Positions 15,911 to 24,443 of a stretch of DNA of 61,140 nucleotides are shown in pieces; position 1 is the first letter of the stretch; every line of letters begins with the position of its first letter. Under the pieces are notes generated by a model. The model was not told the DNA's origin, ran no database searches, and worked only from the letters and a program-made list of their open reading frames with translations. The stretch covers positions 1 through 61,140 of the forward strand of contig JAGOAX010000016.1 in assembly GCA_017983695.1 (NCBI GenBank), given 5' to 3'. The position numbers and the translations under genes were made by a program. The stretch comes from Ferruginibacter sp. GTDB lineage: Bacteria; Bacteroidota; Bacteroidia; Chitinophagales; Chitinophagaceae.

Positions 15911-16474
15911 TTATAGGTTGGCTTTTAATTCATTTAAAAAACCTTTCAGTTTTTTCAGCGATTCTATCATTGCAAATTTCTGTTCAGCCTTTTTATTATT
16001 TTTTAAAAAATCTTTGGCGCCTTCAATGGTGTATTTTCTTTCTCTTAATAAATGATAAATGAGTTTCAGGTTTTTTACATCTTCGGGGCGAAACAACCTG
16101 TCGCCCTTTCCATTTTTCTTAGGCTTTAAAATATCAAATTCGTTTTCCCAAAACCGTATCAAACTCTGGTTTACTTTAAACATATCCGATACGGTGCCTA
16201 TCGGGTAATACATTTTTTGAAACAGCACTTCGTCTTCCGGTATCTCAATTAAATCCACCCCGGCATCCATGTCCTTCAAACTCATGCGGCCACGGGTTTG
16301 TTTTTTATTATCCTTTTTGGGTACTCTTGCTTTGGGTGGAGGTATTACCGTCAGATCAACAATTTCTGCTTCCTGCTCAATAACTTTTTCTGCTGCAACA
16401 ATAATTTTTACCTCCTCCTGCTTTGCAACAGGTGGCGCACTATCAAAATCAAAAGCTATTTGGTTAAGCGGCAT
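15911..16474 (-). CDS. MerR-family transcriptional regulator
   Basis: A 187-residue protein. The N-terminal 70 residues are a low-complexity, Lys/Pro-rich extension. A MerR-type winged helix follows (about 80-150): MYYPIGTVSDMFKVNQSLIRFWENEFDILKP with the helix-turn-helix, then the wing RLFRPEDVKNLKLIYHLLRERKYTIEGAKDFL. No C-terminal metal-binding Cys cluster is present, so it is not a metal sensor of the classic kind. It starts nine bases after the end of the M23 gene, so the two are co-transcribed. This type is common in Bacteroidota; the target is unknown. Confidence 0.88.
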   Translation of the reverse strand: MPLNQIAFDFDSAPPVAKQEEVKIIVAAEKVIEQEAEIVDLTVIPPPKARVPKKDNKKQTRGRMSLKDMDAGVDLIEIPEDEVLFQKMYYPIGTVSDMFKVNQSLIRFWENEFDILKPKKNGKGDRLFRPEDVKNLKLIYHLLRERKYTIEGAKDFLKNNKKAEQKFAMIESLKKLKGFLNELKANL

Positions 16475-16482
16475 AATTAAAG

Positions 16483-17454
16483 TTAATCAAAACTTTTGGC
16501 ACTTCCTGTTGCAGCTATTTTCAATACACGGTCGTATTGCTCTGCATTTAAGTCGTTAAAGAAAAAGTAAACCGGGTCAACCGGTGTACCATTAATATGT
16601 ACTTCGTAATGGCAATGCGGCCCGGTACTGGCCCCGGTACTGCCCACCCATCCAATTACTTCGCCACGTTTTACCCGCTGGCCATTTCTTGCTTTTATGC
16701 GTACCATGTGCATATAAACCGTTTCGTATCCATAACCATGATTAATAATAACATGGTTACCCGTGCCTGCGCTAGCACCTGCCGTAGTTACCGTACCATC
16801 ACCCGTTGCATAAATGGGTGTACCCTGCGGTGATGTAAAATCCAGGCCATTATGCATTTTGGCAATGCCGTAAATAGGATGAATCCTGTATCCAAAACCA
16901 CTGGCAATTCTTGTAAGTTCCTTATTGCTCACGGGCTGTATAGCCGGTATGCTGGTGAGTTTATTTTCCTGGTTGCGTATTAATTTATCAATTACCTCGT
17001 AACTACTGAACTGGTAGGCCACCCTTGCGGAAATATTATTCAGCGTTTTGGCAATTTCGGTACCCAACTCATCATCATTCAGCAGATTTACTTTGTCTAT
17101 TTCCTTTTTCTGTTCAATCAGTTTTGTACGGGCACTGTCGGTAACGGGGTTGGCTTCAAAAATTGAACGGTACACCTGGTTATCCCGCTTTTCCAGTTCT
17201 GCCATTTGTTGCTGCAATGCTTTTACCTTACCATTTATAGTGGCATAATTATCTTTTAAAGCATCATATTTCAACTGGCTTTCTTTGTCTGTAGCCTTTG
17301 GAAAAAAACGGGTGTAGAGTGTAACAATAATTGCCGAGGTAACCAATGCCGCCGAAATAAAACCAAATATCCGCAACAACTTTACCCTGAATGGGGTTAC
17401 CAGCTTCTCATAGCGAAGGGTATTGGTGTTATAGAAATATTTGATTTTCTTCAT
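16483..17454 (-). CDS. M23-family peptidoglycan endopeptidase, membrane-anchored
   Basis: A 323-residue protein. One transmembrane segment at about 27-47 anchors it; a coiled coil (about 60-125) follows in the periplasm, and then a LytM/M23 domain (about 180-300). The zinc ligands His201 and Asp205 are in HNGLDF, with His248 in YMHM and His282 in HCHYEV, so the catalytic set is complete. Such enzymes cut peptide crosslinks in peptidoglycan during growth or division. It is first in a minus-strand operon with the MerR-type gene and perhaps the thioredoxin-like gene. Confidence 0.9.
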   Translation of the reverse strand: MKKIKYFYNTNTLRYEKLVTPFRVKLLRIFGFISAALVTSAIIVTLYTRFFPKATDKESQLKYDALKDNYATINGKVKALQQQMAELEKRDNQVYRSIFEANPVTDSARTKLIEQKKEIDKVNLLNDDELGTEIAKTLNNISARVAYQFSSYEVIDKLIRNQENKLTSIPAIQPVSNKELTRIASGFGYRIHPIYGIAKMHNGLDFTSPQGTPIYATGDGTVTTAGASAGTGNHVIINHGYGYETVYMHMVRIKARNGQRVKRGEVIGWVGSTGASTGPHCHYEVHINGTPVDPVYFFFNDLNAEQYDRVLKIAATGSAKSFD

Positions 17455-17456
17455 GT

Positions 17457-17644
17457 GCCCCTGGCCCCTAAAGGGGAAATGTTTGAGATAATGTTTGTTT
17501 CAAGGTTAATGGCTTTAGCAACGCAATTTACTCCCTTTCTATTGCACTCTTACACTATAAATCATTCTTCTTCTTAGTTATACGCACAATTCCTTCGTTA
17601 CAATCTCCGCCCCAGTTCCCCCTTCAGGGGGCGGAGGGGGCATC
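17457..17644. repeat. C/G-rich intergenic palindromic repeats, family C
   Basis: Two units, at 17457-17479 (GGCCCCTAAAGGGGAAA) and 17608-17644 (around CCCCCTTCAGGGGGCGGAG), flank this divergent M23/alaS gap. Related units lie at 37711, 45148 and 45260. They stand out against the AT-rich background. Confidence 0.55.
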
Positions 17645-17652
17645 TTTTTTAT

Positions 17653-17660
17653 TACCTTTG
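17653..17660 (+). promoter_or_regulatory. -7 box (TACCTTTG) upstream of alaS
   Basis: Exact TAnnTTTG match 73 bases before the alaS start, directly after the C/G-rich repeat. Confidence 0.45.
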
Positions 17661-17733
17661 CAACCGTTGAACAAAAGTTCACAAATATAGCCCGTTACAC
17701 AACAAAAATCAACCCCAAATAAATAGTTGGTAT

Positions 17734-20565
17734 ATGATGACAAGTGCCGAGATACGACAACAATTTCTTGACTTTTTTAAATCGAAAGGCCACATTATTG
17801 TGCCCAGTGCCCCTATTGTTGTAAAAAACGATCCTACACTTTTGTTTACCAATGCCGGCATGAACCAGTTTAAAGATTATTTTTTGGGCAATAAACCGGC
17901 CCCCTACAACAGGGCGGCCGATACACAAAAATGTTTACGGGTTAGTGGAAAGCATAACGACCTGGAAGAAGTGGGTGTAGATACTTACCACCATACCATG
18001 TTTGAAATGCTGGGCAACTGGAGCTTTGGCGACTATTTTAAAAAAGATGCCATTGCCTGGAGTTGGGAATTACTGACCGATGTATATAAACTGGATAAGG
18101 ACCGTTTATACGTAACCATTTTTGAAGGCGATGCAAAAGAGAATTTGCCAAAAGATGAGGAAGCCTATAACGAATGGAAAAAGGTAATTGCTGCTGACCG
18201 TATTTTGTTGGGCAATAAAAAAGATAATTTTTGGGAGATGGGTGATACCGGCCCTTGCGGCCCTTGCAGCGAAATACATGTTGATTGCAGAAGCGATGAA
18301 GAAAGAAAAGCAGTTGCCGGAAGTACATTGGTAAACAACGATCATCCACAGGTAATTGAAATATGGAACAATGTATTCATGCAGTTTAACCGCAAAAAAG
18401 ATGGCAGCCTTGAGCCATTACCTGCACAGCATGTAGATACAGGAATGGGGTTTGAAAGATTGGCAAGAGTAATTCAGGGAAAACAAAGTAATTACGATAC
18501 TGATATTTTTACCGGCACTATTGCAGCTACAGAAAAAATATCCAATAAAAAATATACTAAAGACGATACTAAAGAAGCTGTCGCTTTTAGAGTAATTGCC
18601 GATCATATCCGTGCCATCAGTTTTACTATTGCAGATGGACAACTGCCTTCTAACACCGGAGCCGGGTATGTGATCCGCCGTATTCTTCGCCGTGCAGTGC
18701 GGTATTATTATTCTTATTTAGATTATAAGCAACCATTGCTGCACCAGTTGTTGCCCATAATTGCAAAGCAGTTTGAAAGTGTTTTTCCGGAGTTGATGCA
18801 ACAGTTGGATTTTGTAGGTAAGGTTGTGAAGGAAGAAGAGGATGCGTTTTTGAGAACATTAGATTCAGGGTTAAAAAGAATTGGATTAGAGATGGAAAGT
18901 AGAATTAGAATGTTCAACATTAATTTATTAAACTCATTGGGTTTTACTTACGATAGCCAGCACGATTCAATTATAAAAGCAATAGGAGCGGCAAGCTTTA
19001 ATAGTGTTCCTTTGGATTTAAATAAAAAAGCAATTGAAAAACTTACATATAATGAAGATCCAGAAATCACAAAAAGCAATTTGGAATCTTTCAAGAACGC
19101 AAGTTTAGGAAATAAAAGAGAATTAGTGATTAGTGGCATAACTGCTTTTGTTCTTTATGACACATTTGGCTTCCCAATTGATTTGACAAGGTTAATTGCA
19201 TCTGAAAATAATTTATCTGTTGACGAGGCTGAGTTCGACAATCAAATGCAAAAACAAAAAGACCGCAGCCGCTCTGCTGCAGTTTTAGAAACTGAAGACT
19301 GGATAACAGTAAATGATATTCCCTCTTCAAAATTTGTAGGATACGATAGCCTGGAAACAAAAAGCAAAGTTGTTAAATACAGAAAGGTTAGCGGTAAGGG
19401 AAAAGAATTGTTTCAAATTGTTTTAGATACCACACCGTTCTACGCAGAAAGTGGTGGACAGGTTGGAGACAGTGGCACACTCACCATTCACGGCTCACCA
19501 CTCACAATAATTGATACTAAAAAAGAAAATGACCTGATCATTCATTTTGCAGAAACCATTCCTGCTGATTTAAGTGGTGAGGTAGTTGCAAAAGTTGATG
19601 CAGTAAGAAGAAAAGAAATCACCGTTCACCATAGCGTAACACACCTTATGCATGCTGCCTTGCGTAGTATACTGGGCAGCCATGTTGCACAAAAAGGAAG
19701 CCTGAATAATGAAGAGCACCTGCGTTTCGATTTCAGCCATTTTGCAAAGGTTACCGATGCAGAACTTGCAGCAGTTGAAAAACTCGTAAACGAAAAAATA
19801 AAACAAAACATTCCTGTTGTAATTAAAGAAATGAAAAAAGATGATGCAGTTGCACTTGGTGCCATGGCATTGTTTGGCGAAAAATATGGCGATGTAGTAC
19901 GTGTGGTAATTATGGATGAAAATTACAGCATTGAATTATGCGGTGGTACACATGTAGGTTACACCGGTGAACTTGGTTTGTTTAAAATAAAAAGCGAAAG
20001 CGCCGTAGCCGCAGGTGTAAGAAGAATTGAAGCAGTTTGTGGAGCAGCGGCAGAAGAACTGGTAAATGACCAATCTGTGTTAATCAGTGCCATCCGTGAG
20101 CAATTAAAAAGCCCTAAAGAAATCATCAAGTCAATAGAAAATTTACAAACAGAAAATGCTTCGCTTAAAAAACATATTGAAGCACTGGAAGCAAGGCAAC
20201 TGGTAATTATAAGAAATGAATTACTGCAAAAAGACGAGATCATTAATAACGTAACTTTTATTGGCGACATTGTAGAAGTAAGCAGTGCCGATAATTTAAA
20301 AAAATTGTGCTTCGACCTAAAATCTAAATTAAACGACTATGTAGCGGTACTGTGCTGCAATATAGATGGTAAACCTTTTGTTGCTGTTGGCATTAGTGAT
20401 ACCGTGGTTGCCGCAAAAAATTTAGACGCCGGTAAAATTATTAAAGAGCATATTGCCCCACTAATAAAAGGCGGTGGCGGCGGACAAAAAAACCTGGCTA
20501 CTGCCGGCGGACAGGATGTGAGTGGTTTGAAAGCCGTGATTGAAAAGGTTAAATCGTTATTGTAA
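17734..20565 (+). CDS. alaS: Alanyl-tRNA synthetase with an internal insertion
   Basis: This 943-residue enzyme charges tRNA-Ala with alanine. The class II catalytic core is at the N-terminus (IRQQFLDFFKSKGH, LLFTNAGMNQFKDYFLG, then GDTGPCGPCSEIH). The editing domain shows HHSVTHLMHAALR and CGGTHVGYTGE, and the C-Ala domain ends with the Gly-rich GGGGGQKNLATAGGQD. Typical length is about 875 residues. The excess lies between DSGLKRIG (about residue 384) and TAFVLYDTFGFP (about 470), where some 60 extra residues are inserted in frame. Start is ATG 17734 or the next codon, 17737. A small membrane-protein gene follows after two bases. Confidence 0.96.
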   Translation: MMTSAEIRQQFLDFFKSKGHIIVPSAPIVVKNDPTLLFTNAGMNQFKDYFLGNKPAPYNRAADTQKCLRVSGKHNDLEEVGVDTYHHTMFEMLGNWSFGDYFKKDAIAWSWELLTDVYKLDKDRLYVTIFEGDAKENLPKDEEAYNEWKKVIAADRILLGNKKDNFWEMGDTGPCGPCSEIHVDCRSDEERKAVAGSTLVNNDHPQVIEIWNNVFMQFNRKKDGSLEPLPAQHVDTGMGFERLARVIQGKQSNYDTDIFTGTIAATEKISNKKYTKDDTKEAVAFRVIADHIRAISFTIADGQLPSNTGAGYVIRRILRRAVRYYYSYLDYKQPLLHQLLPIIAKQFESVFPELMQQLDFVGKVVKEEEDAFLRTLDSGLKRIGLEMESRIRMFNINLLNSLGFTYDSQHDSIIKAIGAASFNSVPLDLNKKAIEKLTYNEDPEITKSNLESFKNASLGNKRELVISGITAFVLYDTFGFPIDLTRLIASENNLSVDEAEFDNQMQKQKDRSRSAAVLETEDWITVNDIPSSKFVGYDSLETKSKVVKYRKVSGKGKELFQIVLDTTPFYAESGGQVGDSGTLTIHGSPLTIIDTKKENDLIIHFAETIPADLSGEVVAKVDAVRRKEITVHHSVTHLMHAALRSILGSHVAQKGSLNNEEHLRFDFSHFAKVTDAELAAVEKLVNEKIKQNIPVVIKEMKKDDAVALGAMALFGEKYGDVVRVVIMDENYSIELCGGTHVGYTGELGLFKIKSESAVAAGVRRIEAVCGAAAEELVNDQSVLISAIREQLKSPKEIIKSIENLQTENASLKKHIEALEARQLVIIRNELLQKDEIINNVTFIGDIVEVSSADNLKKLCFDLKSKLNDYVAVLCCNIDGKPFVAVGISDTVVAAKNLDAGKIIKEHIAPLIKGGGGGQKNLATAGGQDVSGLKAVIEKVKSLL

Positions 20566-20567
20566 GA

Positions 20568-20885
20568 ATGAGTACTGTAAAAACAAAAGGTCCCTTGTGG
20601 CTAAGGTTGCTATTTTATATTGGAATAGCAGGTTTTGCATTTAATTTATATTATTGGGAGAATAATTTTTACAAAACTTATTCCACTGAAAAAACTGAAA
20701 CAAAAACAAGAGAGCTTACTTCTCATGGCAACACTTATTATGTAAATGCCAATGAATATAAGACGGCTAAACTGGTTAAATGGACAACGACTGCTGTATT
20801 TTGTTTATCTATATTCAGTATTCTCATTTATAAATACAAAACGCAACCAGGTTATTTTTCATTCAATAAAAAAAGAGAAGTATAG
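20568..20885 (+). CDS. Small two-pass membrane protein
   Basis: A 105-residue protein with two transmembrane segments (LWLRLLFYIGIAGFAFNLYYW and WTTTAVFCLSIFSILIYKY) separated by a charged periplasmic loop of about 45 residues. I recognise no family. It begins two bases after the alaS stop codon and ends nine bases before the acetyltransferase gene, so the three probably share a transcript. Confidence 0.65.
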   Translation: MSTVKTKGPLWLRLLFYIGIAGFAFNLYYWENNFYKTYSTEKTETKTRELTSHGNTYYVNANEYKTAKLVKWTTTAVFCLSIFSILIYKYKTQPGYFSFNKKREV

Positions 20886-20893
20886 ATTTTTTT

Positions 20894-21397
20894 ATGCACA
20901 TTATTCTTGAAACACCCCGCCTCATCCTCCGCCGCTTTACCGAAGCTGATACCAGATTATTACTACAACTCAACAGCAATCCCGAAGTATTAAAATATTT
21001 ACACGAACCCCTGCTTACAACTGAAGAGCAGGCGCTGCATGTTTTACAAAACATCATCTTACCGCAGTATAAAAACAACCTGGGCCGCTGGGCCATACAT
21101 TTAAAAAACACCAATGAATTTATTGGCTGGTGCGGTTTAAAATACCGGGCTGAGTTAGATGAAATCGATTTAGGTTACCGTTTAATGCAAGAATTTTGGG
21201 GCAAGGGCTATGCATTTGAAGCCGCAAAGCATACGGTGGATTATGGCTTTAATCAACTGTATTTAAAAAAGATTGTAGGCCGTGCCCATATTGATAACGC
21301 CGCTTCGCTTAAAATACTTGAAAAAACAGGCATGCAGTATATAAAAGATGAAGTGGTTGATAACTGCCCCGTAAAAACATTCATGCTTTCAAAATAA
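20894..21397 (+). CDS. GNAT-family N-acetyltransferase (RimJ/RimL-like)
   Basis: A 167-residue single-domain acetyltransferase. It begins IILETPRLILRRFTEADT, typical of the RimJ/RimL branch. The acetyl-CoA-binding motif A region is LGYRLMQEFWGKGYAFEAAK, followed by the motif B helix IDNAASLKILEKTGM. These enzymes transfer acetyl groups from acetyl-CoA to N-terminal amines of proteins or to small molecules; the substrate here is not predictable. It is the last gene of the alaS transcript. Confidence 0.88.
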   Translation: MHIILETPRLILRRFTEADTRLLLQLNSNPEVLKYLHEPLLTTEEQALHVLQNIILPQYKNNLGRWAIHLKNTNEFIGWCGLKYRAELDEIDLGYRLMQEFWGKGYAFEAAKHTVDYGFNQLYLKKIVGRAHIDNAASLKILEKTGMQYIKDEVVDNCPVKTFMLSK

Positions 21398-21427
21398 AAA
21401 AATTAAGCCTGCGGCGGGTTTTTCTTT

Positions 21428-21562
21428 GCCACGGATTACGCAGATTTACCCGGATGAAATACAAAAAATAGCCGGGAAGGAGATAAGACGGCATTATATT
21501 TAAAGCCATACCAGCAAAATCCAATTCACAAAGGTGAATTAAAAATCTGTGTAATCCGTGGC
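21428..21562. repeat. Intergenic inverted-repeat element, family B
   Basis: GCCACGGATTACGCAGATTT at 21428-21447 faces its near-perfect complement at 21543-21562 (one mismatch), with 95 bases between. The arms resemble a widespread bacterial intergenic repeat. The whole looks like a small REP- or MITE-like unit without coding capacity. Confidence 0.6.
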
Positions 21563-21649
21563 CACCCTTTTTTGCTGCTGGCAAAAACAAAAAAAATGTT
21601 AAAGCCCAAAATTTATCTGCGAAATATTTCGTAATTAAAAAATCTTGCC

Positions 21650-21657
21650 TACATTTG
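21650..21657 (+). promoter_or_regulatory. -7 box (TACATTTG) upstream of the PDZ gene
   Basis: TAnnTTTG match 35 bases before the 21693 start codon. Confidence 0.45.
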
Positions 21658-21692
21658 ACCTACTAAACATTTCGTACATAAAATATAAAGTC

Positions 21693-22835
21693 ATGAAGAA
21701 ATTATTATTGATTGTTGCTGTAGCAGGTTTTGTATCGCTTAGCAATACTGCATTTGCACAGGAAGAAAAAGTAGAGATAATTGAAAAGAAGGAAGTAAAA
21801 GAAAAGAAAGAAGCTAAAGAGGTAAAAGAAAAAAAAGAGAGGAAAGAAACCCAGGAGATCATCATCCGTAAAAAAGGTGATAAGGATGCAAAAATTACCG
21901 TAGAAGTTAAAGGCGATAAAATTACCGTTAACGGAAAACCCATTAGTGAATTTAAAGATGGCGACATTACAATAAACAAGCGTGAGTTTAAAGTTTTTGC
22001 TGACGGGCATAATTTTTCGTTTGGACCCGGCGAGGATATTGAAATGCTTTTTAACGGAGACCGTATGGGTGACTTTAAAATGAAAGAAGATAAGCCCCGT
22101 GCTTTTTTAGGCGTAACTACCGGTGTTAATAATGATGGTTCAAATAATACCAAACCCGATGGTGCAGCCATTACCAATATTACCAAAGGCAGTGCAGCAG
22201 AAAAAGCCGGCCTTAAAGAAGGTGATATAATAACAAAGATCAATGATAAAAAAGTAGAAGACCCGGAAGACTTAACAACAACCATCGGCTCTTTTAAACC
22301 TAAAGAAGAAGTAACGGTGTACTACAAAAGAGATGGAAAAGAAAAATCGGCCAAAGCAGTATTGGGCGAAACCCAGGGCATGGGTTCGATGGCTTATTCA
22401 TTCAGCAGCCCTAAAACAGGTGTACGCTCATTTACAATTCCCCGTACACCCCGTGCCCCAGGCGTGCAGGTAATGCCAAACTTTGAATGGAATGGTGAAG
22501 GAATGGACGGCCTTGGTAAATTAAGAGAGGTTGAAGGATTTTCCATGTTTCCTCGCCAGCAAAAATTGGGTTTAAAAATTCAGGATACCGAAGAAGGAAA
22601 TGGTGTAAAAGTATTAGATACCGATAAAGATTCTCCTGCCGAAAAAGCAGGGCTTAAAAAAGATGATATTGTTACAGAAATAGGCGGTAAAAAAATTACT
22701 AATACCGATGAAGCAAGAGAGCAGTTGATGGAAAATGCTGAAAAATCGGCTTACACCATAAAAGCAAAACGCAACGGCAGCGAAATGAGCTTTGATATTA
22801 AGATTCCGAAAAAATTAAAGACAGCCAATTTATAA
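21693..22835 (+). CDS. Secreted/periplasmic protein with two PDZ domains
   Basis: A 380-residue protein with a signal peptide (MKKLLLIVAVAGFVSLSNTA, cleaved after AFA). A striking Lys/Glu-rich low-complexity stretch follows (about 22-55). PDZ1 is about 130-220 (RAFLGVTTG, then GSAAEKAGLKEGDIITKIN) and PDZ2 about 290-375 (LGLKIQDTEEG, then SPAEKAGLKKDDIVTEIGG). No protease domain or catalytic triad is present, so it is not a DegP or CtpA enzyme. It probably recognises C-termini of envelope proteins as a scaffold. The start is set by the signal peptide. Confidence 0.85.
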   Translation: MKKLLLIVAVAGFVSLSNTAFAQEEKVEIIEKKEVKEKKEAKEVKEKKERKETQEIIIRKKGDKDAKITVEVKGDKITVNGKPISEFKDGDITINKREFKVFADGHNFSFGPGEDIEMLFNGDRMGDFKMKEDKPRAFLGVTTGVNNDGSNNTKPDGAAITNITKGSAAEKAGLKEGDIITKINDKKVEDPEDLTTTIGSFKPKEEVTVYYKRDGKEKSAKAVLGETQGMGSMAYSFSSPKTGVRSFTIPRTPRAPGVQVMPNFEWNGEGMDGLGKLREVEGFSMFPRQQKLGLKIQDTEEGNGVKVLDTDKDSPAEKAGLKKDDIVTEIGGKKITNTDEAREQLMENAEKSAYTIKAKRNGSEMSFDIKIPKKLKTANL

Positions 22836-22854
22836 AGCCATAGTAAAACATAGT

Positions 22855-22882
22855 AATAGCCTCCAATTAGTTGGGGGCTATT
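22855..22882 (+). terminator. Terminator after the PDZ gene
   Basis: A 12-bp stem (AATAGCCTCCAA/TTGGGGGCTATT, one G-U) with a 4-nt loop, followed by T residues, 20 bases past the stop codon. Confidence 0.7.
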
Positions 22883-22955
22883 TTAATTTAAAAATATTAC
22901 CATATTCTTCACTGTCAACTTAAAACCTGCAACTTATAACTTTAAACTAATAACT

Positions 22956-22963
22956 TACCTTTG
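22956..22963 (+). promoter_or_regulatory. -7 box (TACCTTTG) directly upstream of gatB
   Basis: TAnnTTTG match ending only four bases before the GTG start codon. If used, the mRNA would be leaderless or nearly so. Confidence 0.45.
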
Positions 22964-22967
22964 CCCC

Positions 22968-24413
22968 GTGAAAAATAATGATAAATACCAGGTGGTTATT
23001 GGCCTGGAAGTGCATGCCCAGTTACTTACCAAAAGCAAATTGTTTTGTGGCGATAGTGCAGCATTTGGCGGCGAACCCAACACTCATATTAGTGCTATAA
23101 CATTGGCGCACCCCGGCACTTTGCCAAAGATGAACCGGAAAGCTATAGATTATGCAGTTAAGCTTGGCCTTGCCCTGCATTGCGATATTGAGCAGCACAA
23201 TTATTTTGCCCGTAAAAATTATTTTTATCCCGATCTGCCCAAAGGTTACCAGGTAAGCCAGCACACCACACCTATTTGTAAAAATGGTTACGTAAAAATT
23301 AAAACTGCCGAAGGCGAAAAAAATATCTTGCTCAACCGTATACATATGGAGGAAGATGCAGGCAAAAGTTTACATGATGTAGATGAAAATTATACCTGCA
23401 TCGATTTAAACCGTGCCGGTGTGCCGTTGTTGGAAATTGTAAGCGAACCCAACCTGCACAGCAGCGACGAAGCTTTTGCCTATGTTACCGAATTAAGGCG
23501 GCTTGTTCGTTGGTTGGAGATCTGTGATGGTAATATGGAAGAAGGCAGTATGCGTTGCGATGCTAATATTTCTATCCGCTTAAAAGGAGAAACAAAACTG
23601 GGTACCAGGGTTGAAGTAAAAAATCTGAATAGCATACGTAATGTAAAAAGAGCCATTGATATTGAAGTGGCCCGTTTAATTGAAATTACAGAAAGCGGTA
23701 ATAAAATAATACAGGAAACCAGGAGTTTTGATGCAGATAATAACAGCACGTTTTCTTTACGCAGTAAAGAAGATGCAGATGATTACCGTTATTTTGCCGA
23801 GCCCGACCTGACACCATTTAATATTACCGATGAATTCTTGCAACAGGTAAAAGACTCCATTCCCGAACTTCCGGAAGCGTTGGAAAACAAATACCAGCAA
23901 CTGTTAAAATTACCGGCTTACGATGCGGCAGTAATCTGCAGCGATAAAGAAACCGTATATTATTTTGAAGCTATTATAAAACATACCACTAATTATAAAG
24001 CTGCGGCAAACTGGTTACTGGGGCCTGTTAAAAATTATTTAAACGATAACCAGCTCGAGATAAAAAATTTTACTTTACCTGCTGAAAAAATTGCCGGCTT
24101 AATTAAACTGGTTGATGAAGGCAAGGTAAATTTCAGTAATGCCTCAACAAAAATATTGAGTGCATTAATTGCTGATGCTGAAAAAGATCCTTTACAAATT
24201 GCTACTGCATTAAACCTGCTGCAGGAAAGTGATTCAGGTTCTGTAGAAGTATGGGTAGATGAAGCCATTGCAAAAATGCCCGACAAAGTAAAAGAATATA
24301 AAAGTGGTAAAAAAGGTTTGATAGGTTTATTTGCCGGCGAAGTAAAAAAGTTAAGCAAGGGAAAAGCCGATATGCAATTGGTAAATAAAATTTTGGCAGA
24401 AAAATTAAATTAA
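22968..24413 (+). CDS. gatB: Aspartyl/glutamyl-tRNA amidotransferase subunit B
   Basis: The 481-residue subunit B of the GatCAB complex, which converts Asp-tRNA(Asn) or Glu-tRNA(Gln) to the amide forms. It shows the family start YQVVIGLEVHAQL, the RKNYFYPDLPKGYQVSQ motif, the GNMEEGSMRCDANIS segment and a C-terminal YqeY-like helical domain (from about 330). Full length. The start is GTG 22968, since no in-frame ATG precedes the conserved region. gatA and gatC are not in the window, so the complex is encoded at dispersed sites. Confidence 0.96.
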   Translation: MKNNDKYQVVIGLEVHAQLLTKSKLFCGDSAAFGGEPNTHISAITLAHPGTLPKMNRKAIDYAVKLGLALHCDIEQHNYFARKNYFYPDLPKGYQVSQHTTPICKNGYVKIKTAEGEKNILLNRIHMEEDAGKSLHDVDENYTCIDLNRAGVPLLEIVSEPNLHSSDEAFAYVTELRRLVRWLEICDGNMEEGSMRCDANISIRLKGETKLGTRVEVKNLNSIRNVKRAIDIEVARLIEITESGNKIIQETRSFDADNNSTFSLRSKEDADDYRYFAEPDLTPFNITDEFLQQVKDSIPELPEALENKYQQLLKLPAYDAAVICSDKETVYYFEAIIKHTTNYKAAANWLLGPVKNYLNDNQLEIKNFTLPAEKIAGLIKLVDEGKVNFSNASTKILSALIADAEKDPLQIATALNLLQESDSGSVEVWVDEAIAKMPDKVKEYKSGKKGLIGLFAGEVKKLSKGKADMQLVNKILAEKLN

Positions 24414-24443
24414 CAAACAGCTTACTGCTGTAAAAAAACAATA

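Noticed and set aside
21693..22835. HtrA/DegP or CtpA protease
   Set aside because: Only two PDZ domains are present; there is no serine protease domain or catalytic triad.
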